A DNA stretch of 18,659 nucleotides from CAZLLV01 sp964560325 (GTDB lineage: Bacteria; Acidobacteriota; Thermoanaerobaculia; Multivoradales; DATKCC01), in NCBI GenBank assembly GCA_964560325.1, contig CAZLLV010000526.1, positions 1 through 18,659 on the forward strand. Reading direction: 5' to 3'. The translations under genes were made by a program, and so were the position numbers. Positions 12,136 to 18,659 of the stretch are shown piece by piece; position 1 is the stretch's first letter; each line of letters opens with the position of its first letter. Below the pieces are notes generated by a model. That model had not been told where the DNA came from and did no database searches. It saw only the letters and a list, made by a program, of their open reading frames with translations.

Positions 12136-14823
12136 ATGGTCCCCAGGAGGCGTGTCGGCTGGCTTTGGCTCTGGTTGTCGTTCACCGTGGCGCCGCTCGC
12201 GGTAGGCGCCCAGGAGCCGTCCGCTTCCTTTCGCCTCTGTGCGGTGGACTTCCCCGACGACCCGGCGGGGGAACAGGCTTCTCACTGTGTCTACGCGATC
12301 TGGCAGGAGGCGGTGGCCACCATGGAGTCCGGCGGCTCCGGAGGTCGGGATGCCACGCAGCGACTGACCGCGGAGGCCCTGGTCACCCTGGCCCAGGCCG
12401 CCGAACGGGATCCGTCGTCTGGATGGCCCCACTTCTTCTCCGGAATCGTCCGCTGGAGCGAGCCGGAAGAGGCGCAAGAGCTTTTCGCCCGGGCGGCTCG
12501 ACGGTTCGCGACCGCGGACGATGCTCGAGGAGAGGTTCTCGCCCGCGGCAATCGTCAACCTCTTCTCTTCGACCTGGGGCGCCTCGACGAGGCGGAGCGC
12601 GAGGTGGTAGAGGCCTTGCGGGTCGCCCGTTCCACCGGCGAGCCCGGCCTCGTCACCCAGGCGAAGATCTTCCACGCCCGCCATCTCCAGACGACCGGCC
12701 GGGACCTGGAGGAGGTCTTCTTGCTCCTTCGGGAGATCGTCGCTGCGCAACCGGCAAGCAGCACCGACGCGCGAACGCTGACCAGCCTCGCGTCGCTGGG
12801 GTCCGTGGCGATCGAGATCAGCCGCTGGAGCGTCGCGGAGGCGACCTACGATCGGCTCCTCGCCGCCGCGGAGCGGACCGACAACTCCTTCTATCGCGCC
12901 GAAGCCTGGTACGGCTCGACCCGTCTCGCGGCGGAGCGCTTCGCCGAGGCGCCGACGGAGCGGGGTCGGCGCGAGACGCTCGAGCTCGCCAGGAGAACGG
13001 TCGCCGTATCGGACGCCGGCGTCCATCGGACCGCCGAGGTGCTCTCGCACTGGATGCTCGGCACGATGTCGCCCGCGAGCGAGCGGCGGTACCACCTCGA
13101 GCGTTGCGCCGAGCTGGCCGCCGCCGCGAAGAACCCCCGAAACGAGGCCTACTGCTTGGGAGCCCTCGCGCGACACCTCGCGCCAACGGACCCGGTGACG
13201 GCAAGCGGTGTAGTGGCTCGAGCCTTCGAGTTGGCCGAAGAGGCGGAAGATCCCTTCTCTTCCGCATTCGCTTGGCGCGAGCGCATGCGGCTGGCCTGGG
13301 CGGCCGATCCGGTGGACGAGGCGGTCGCCGTCTCTTGGGAGGCCCTGGCCGCGATCGAGACGCTCCGCGATCTCCAGGAGGGGGGCTCGAGCGTCCAGGC
13401 GGGGCTCTTCTCGACCTGGAGCGACGACTACCAATGGTTCGCCGGCCGCCTTCTGCGGGAGGTCCAGGATAGCGGGCGGCTGGATCTGCTCCCGGAGGCG
13501 TTCGCCGCCTCGGAGAGGCTGCGGGCGCGAGCGCTGACCGATTGGCTCCGCAGGGCCACCGATTCTCCGCTGGCCGTGCGACAGGCAGACTTCGCTTCGC
13601 TCGACGAGATCCGGCGAGCCCTCCGACCTGACGAGGCGCTGCTCGGGTACCAGGTCGCGCCGTGGCGAGACGCGGCCGGAGATTTCGGCGGCGGCGCTTG
13701 GCTGATCGTCGTGACGCGCGAAGGGGCGCGCGCTCACGCGCTGTCCGAGGGGCGGCGCGAGATCCGCTTCGCGGTCGATCTGTACACCGGGCTCTTCGAC
13801 GCCCGCGACGGCTCGGAGGCGAAACCCTCGGCCGAGCTCTACCGCCGCCTGCTGGAGCCCGCGCTGAGCGTCCTGCCCCCGGCGATCGATCGGCTGGTGA
13901 TCGTGCCGGACGACGCCCTGCACCGGCTGCCGTTCGCCGCGCTCCGGAAGCGCGCCGACGGAGCGCCATTGATCGCCGATCACGAGATCGAGATCGCACC
14001 CTCGTCCACCCTATGGCTCCGTTGGCGCAGCGGCGGATCGCCGTCCGCCTCGGGGCCGGCCTCTCGGGCCGGAATCGTCCTGGCCGATCCGGAGATCCCG
14101 ACCGCCGCGCACGCCCTGGTCCGGGGCGAGCTTCCCCGGCTAAGCCACGCGCTTCTCGAAGGTCGTGGCGCGGTCGCGGCGCTGGGTCCGACGGCCGAGC
14201 TCACGAGTGGCGCGGCGGCCACCGAGGGCTACCTGCGGGGGCTCGACCTCGAACCATTCGGTCTCGTCCATTTCGCCGTGCACGCCGTGACGGACGGCGA
14301 GAACCCGGAGCGCTCGGCGGTGATTTTGGCCGCCGGGCCGGAGGGTGAGGACGGTCTTCTACAGGCTTCGGAGATCGTCTCGCTCGACCTGCGCGGCAAA
14401 CTGGTCGTGCTCTCGTCGTGCCGCACCGCGGACGGCGCCGTGCTGCGGGGAGAGGGAGTGATGAGTCTCGCGCGCGCCTTCTTCCAGGCAGGCGCCCGCA
14501 CGGTCGTCGCGAGCCTCTGGCCGTTGCGTGACGACGACGCCGAGAAGCTTTTCGAGATCTTCTATCGGCAGCTCGCCCGAGGCGAGTCGGTCGGTGGCGC
14601 GATGCACAACGCGCAAGAGCGCCTGCGACATCGGGGCGCGCCGGCGCAGACCTGGGCGGGGCTGGTGGTGCTGGGCGACGGCTCGCTGGTGCCGCTCCCA
14701 GGGGGGAGGCGCGGCATGGTTGACCGACTCCTCGCGCCGGCGACGCTGGCGATCCTGCTCGCCGTCCTCGCAGCCGCCGGCTTCGCCGCGGCTCGCTACC
14801 GCCGCCGGTCGCGGCTCGGTTGA
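12136..14823 (+). CDS. Exported, membrane-anchored TPR-like CHAT (caspase-like) protein
   Basis: An 895-aa protein. From ATG 12136 it begins with a signal peptide (MVPRRR, then WLWLWLSF, cleavage probably after VGA at 25). Residues about 30-480 are helical repeats of TPR type (for example LAQAAERDPSSGWPHFFSGI, RLDEAEREVVEALRVARSTG). The CHAT domain follows at about 570-850: PAIDRLVIVPDDALHRLPFA, His716 in VHFAVHAVTD, and Cys762 in VVLSSCRTADG, the expected His-Cys dyad about 46 residues apart; the usual HG is HA here. A final hydrophobic helix (LLAPATLAILLAVLAAAGFA) and basic tail suggest anchoring in the inner membrane with the body in the periplasm. GTG 12106, overlapping the previous stop as GTGA, is an alternative start. 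The substrate is unknown. Confidence 0.88.
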   Translation: MVPRRRVGWLWLWLSFTVAPLAVGAQEPSASFRLCAVDFPDDPAGEQASHCVYAIWQEAVATMESGGSGGRDATQRLTAEALVTLAQAAERDPSSGWPHFFSGIVRWSEPEEAQELFARAARRFATADDARGEVLARGNRQPLLFDLGRLDEAEREVVEALRVARSTGEPGLVTQAKIFHARHLQTTGRDLEEVFLLLREIVAAQPASSTDARTLTSLASLGSVAIEISRWSVAEATYDRLLAAAERTDNSFYRAEAWYGSTRLAAERFAEAPTERGRRETLELARRTVAVSDAGVHRTAEVLSHWMLGTMSPASERRYHLERCAELAAAAKNPRNEAYCLGALARHLAPTDPVTASGVVARAFELAEEAEDPFSSAFAWRERMRLAWAADPVDEAVAVSWEALAAIETLRDLQEGGSSVQAGLFSTWSDDYQWFAGRLLREVQDSGRLDLLPEAFAASERLRARALTDWLRRATDSPLAVRQADFASLDEIRRALRPDEALLGYQVAPWRDAAGDFGGGAWLIVVTREGARAHALSEGRREIRFAVDLYTGLFDARDGSEAKPSAELYRRLLEPALSVLPPAIDRLVIVPDDALHRLPFAALRKRADGAPLIADHEIEIAPSSTLWLRWRSGGSPSASGPASRAGIVLADPEIPTAAHALVRGELPRLSHALLEGRGAVAALGPTAELTSGAAATEGYLRGLDLEPFGLVHFAVHAVTDGENPERSAVILAAGPEGEDGLLQASEIVSLDLRGKLVVLSSCRTADGAVLRGEGVMSLARAFFQAGARTVVASLWPLRDDDAEKLFEIFYRQLARGESVGGAMHNAQERLRHRGAPAQTWAGLVVLGDGSLVPLPGGRRGMVDRLLAPATLAILLAVLAAAGFAAARYRRRSRLG

Positions 14824-14829
14824 CCGGCG
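14803..14829. terminator. Hairpin across the CHAT stop codon, between converging genes
   Basis: CGCCGGTC (14803-14810) pairs exactly with GACCGGCG (14822-14829), loop 11 nt, over the end of the CHAT gene. The gap to the topA stop is only 16 bp. No T-run follows, so its efficiency as a terminator is unclear. Confidence 0.35.
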
Positions 14830-14839
14830 TCCGCTCGCC

Positions 14840-17173
<2,334 letters not shown>

Positions 17174-17202
17174 GGTTCGGGTAAAGCGGTTCTGTTTCCG
17201 TC

Positions 17203-18423
17203 TTATTCCAGGCCGGCGGCCGGCGCGGCTCGGGCGCGCAGCACCCAGGACGGCCCCGGCTCGCGGCGGACGCGGCCTTCGAGCTCGAGCTCGAGGAGGG
17301 TGCCGAGCAGGCGGTCGACGGGTGCGCCGAGCTCGCCGGCGAGCGCCTCCGGCGACACCGGATCGCCCGGCACGAGCGCCGCGACGATGCGGCTCCGGAG
17401 GTCGCTCCGCCGGCCGGCCTTCGCCTCGTCCGCCGGAGCCTCCGCGGCGGGCGGCGGCTCGGCGGTTAGTCCGAGCAGCTCGAGCACGTCGCGCGGCTCG
17501 AGCGCCGGAAAGGCGCCGTCGGCGATCAGCCGGTTGGTGCCCTCCGAGCGTGGCTCGAAGATCCGGCCCGGCACCGCCAGCACGTCGCGCCCGAGGTCGA
17601 GGGCGAGCCGGGCGGTGATCAGCGAGCCCGAGCGCACGACCGCCCGCACCACCAGCGTCGCGGCGGAGAGCGCGGCGATCAGCCGGTTGCGGACCGGGAA
17701 GTGCCAGGGCTTCGGCCCCACGCCGCACGGCAGCTCGGTGAGGAGCGCGCCGCCCTCCGCGACCTCCTCGCCCAGGCGCCGGTGGCCGCGCGGGTAATCG
17801 GCTCCGAGGCCGGTGCCGAGGACGGCGACCGTGGCCGCGCCGTCGCCGTCGTCGTCGTCCCACGACGCCGCGCCGGCGAGCGCGCCCCGGTGGGCCGCCG
17901 CGTCGACGCCGCGGGCGAAGCCGGAGACCACGCTCAGCCCGGCGGCGGCGAGCGCGCGACCGGAGAGGGTGGCGGCCTCCCGGCCGTAGGCGTCGGCCCG
18001 GCGCGAGCCGACGATCGCCACCGAGCGGGCGGCGGGCGCGATGTCGCGGCCGCGCAGCCAGAGGGCGGGCGGCGGCAGGTCGAGGTCGTAGAGCGCCTGG
18101 GGGTACGAGGCGTCGCCGAGCGTGACGATCCGTCCACCGATCTCGCGGGTGCGGCGGAGCTCGGCGGCGGCGATCGACCGGCAGCCGTCCGGCCGGTCGG
18201 GGTGGTCGAGCAGGCGGCGGGCCACGCCGAGGGCGTCGACCGGGACGGCGAGCTCGGCGGCGGTGGCGGCGTCGGCGCGCCAGCCGGAGGCCGCCCAGTC
18301 GTCCAGGCGGACGGCGAGGCGGCAGGAGACTCCGCGCGGCACGTCGAGGCTCGCGCCGAGGGCGATCAGCAGGTCGCGGCGCAGGGTGTCGGTCGATCGG
18401 TTCGTCGGGTTCGGGGGGCTCAC
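17203..18423 (-). CDS. dprA: DNA-processing protein DprA (Smf)
   Basis: A 406-aa Rossmann-fold protein that loads RecA on incoming single-stranded DNA in natural transformation. The motifs are VAIVGSRRADAYGREAA (135-151), SGFARGVDAAAH (167-178) and WHFPVRNRLIAALS (240-253), with GSLITARLALDLGRDVLAVPG. A C-terminal winged-helix module (about 340-395, SPEALAGELGAPVDRLLGTL) is present, as in many bacteria. An acidic insert SWDDDDGDGA at about 187-196 lies in the Rossmann core. Start GTG 18423 has AGGAG nine bases upstream. It is followed by topA as in Bacillus. Identification is firm; whether the organism is naturally competent cannot be told here. Confidence 0.94.
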   Translation of the reverse strand: MSPPNPTNRSTDTLRRDLLIALGASLDVPRGVSCRLAVRLDDWAASGWRADAATAAELAVPVDALGVARRLLDHPDRPDGCRSIAAAELRRTREIGGRIVTLGDASYPQALYDLDLPPPALWLRGRDIAPAARSVAIVGSRRADAYGREAATLSGRALAAAGLSVVSGFARGVDAAAHRGALAGAASWDDDDGDGAATVAVLGTGLGADYPRGHRRLGEEVAEGGALLTELPCGVGPKPWHFPVRNRLIAALSAATLVVRAVVRSGSLITARLALDLGRDVLAVPGRIFEPRSEGTNRLIADGAFPALEPRDVLELLGLTAEPPPAAEAPADEAKAGRRSDLRSRIVAALVPGDPVSPEALAGELGAPVDRLLGTLLELELEGRVRREPGPSWVLRARAAPAAGLE

Positions 18424-18533
18424 GGGAGGCGTCTCCTGTCGTCGTCGGTGGCCGCGCGGTGTCCTCGCGCGAGGTCGTGGCGCTCATCCACCCAGGACGG
18501 AAACCGGCCGTTCCGATCGCTCCGAAACCCTCG

Positions 18534-18575
18534 GCTCCGGTCCCGCCGGAGCGCGGAAAACCCCGTCCGGCGGGG
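18534..18575 (-). promoter_or_regulatory. Tandem hairpins in the dprA leader, one with a T4 run
   Basis: On the minus strand CCCCG (18575-18571) and CGGGG (18565-18561) form a 5-bp hairpin followed by TTTT (18560-18557), like a weak intrinsic terminator. GCTCCGG and CCGGAGC (18534-18540/18546-18552) form a second, 7-bp hairpin 4 nt further on. They lie 111-152 nt upstream of the dprA start. Confidence 0.25.
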
Positions 18576-18587
18576 CCTCGGGGCTCG

Positions 18588-18595
18588 TATATACT
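18588..18595 (+). promoter_or_regulatory. Possible -10 box of the right-edge gene
   Basis: TATATACT (18588-18595) contains TATACT, one base off the -10 consensus, about 52 nt before the ATG at 18648. No good -35 box is seen. The overlapping GTATATAC (18587-18594) is self-complementary and could also serve dprA on the other strand. Confidence 0.4.
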
Positions 18596-18647
18596 GCGGA
18601 GGCACGCTTCTGGCAGTCCAGCGCACCATGTTCCGAGCGGGGGGAAG

Positions 18648-18659
18648 ATGAGACGACGC
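18648..18659 (+). CDS. Start of a gene running off the right edge
   Basis: ATG at 18648 follows a purine-rich GGGGGGAAG that may act as a ribosome site and lies downstream of TATACT. Only four codons (Met-Arg-Arg-Arg) are in the window, so nothing can be said of the product. It would be divergent from dprA. Confidence 0.35.

Overview
The window comes from a high-GC, probably Gram-negative bacterium. It encodes a lipobox lipoprotein and a CHAT protein with a signal peptide and a C-terminal anchor, and most genes have G/C-rich third positions. The housekeeping block resembles dprA-topA-trmFO-xerC-hslV-hslU, an order known from Bacillus (the clp/cod region) and found in other phyla. An Acidobacteriota-like origin is my guess only. 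No rRNA, tRNA, CRISPR array or transposase was seen.

Positions 1-3500 are accessory. The left edge holds the 5' end of a minus-strand gene (good Shine-Dalgarno at its ATG, 221) running into homopolymer-rich sequence. A G+C-rich non-coding stretch follows, with a 25-bp inverted repeat (455-479/599-623). Next is a reverse transcriptase (1012-2580) of roughly 50% GC, with its own TTGATT-16-TATAAT promoter, a palindrome just after the predicted start of transcription and a leader of about 255 nt. It looks like an acquired UG/Abi-type (possible defence) RT. An orphan MNT nucleotidyltransferase (2944-3234) and a second large inverted repeat (24-bp perfect arms, 3321-3492) close this part.

Positions 3544-9981 form one tightly packed minus-strand operon, trmFO-xerC-hslV-hslU-lipoprotein-dapF, with gaps of 8 and 44 nt and then overlaps of 1, 11 and 4 nt. 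It joins tRNA methylation, chromosome dimer resolution, the HslVU protease, a fibronectin-like lipoprotein and lysine/peptidoglycan precursor synthesis.

Positions 10106-14823 read on the plus strand: a stand-alone Lrp/AsnC ligand-binding domain, a sigma-70-family factor, a zinc-finger membrane anti-sigma factor, a 78-aa protein of unknown function, and a secreted, C-terminally anchored CHAT (caspase-like) protein. The last four look like one transcription unit. The segment sits between trmFO and topA, which are adjacent in Bacillus, so it appears to be a signalling/protease cassette inserted into an old gene cluster. The sigma/anti-sigma/small-protein/CHAT set and the RT island are the two places where an undescribed system is most likely.

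Positions 14840-18423 carry topA and dprA on the minus strand, converging on the CHAT gene with a 16-bp gap. At the right edge (18648) a divergent plus-strand gene appears to begin.
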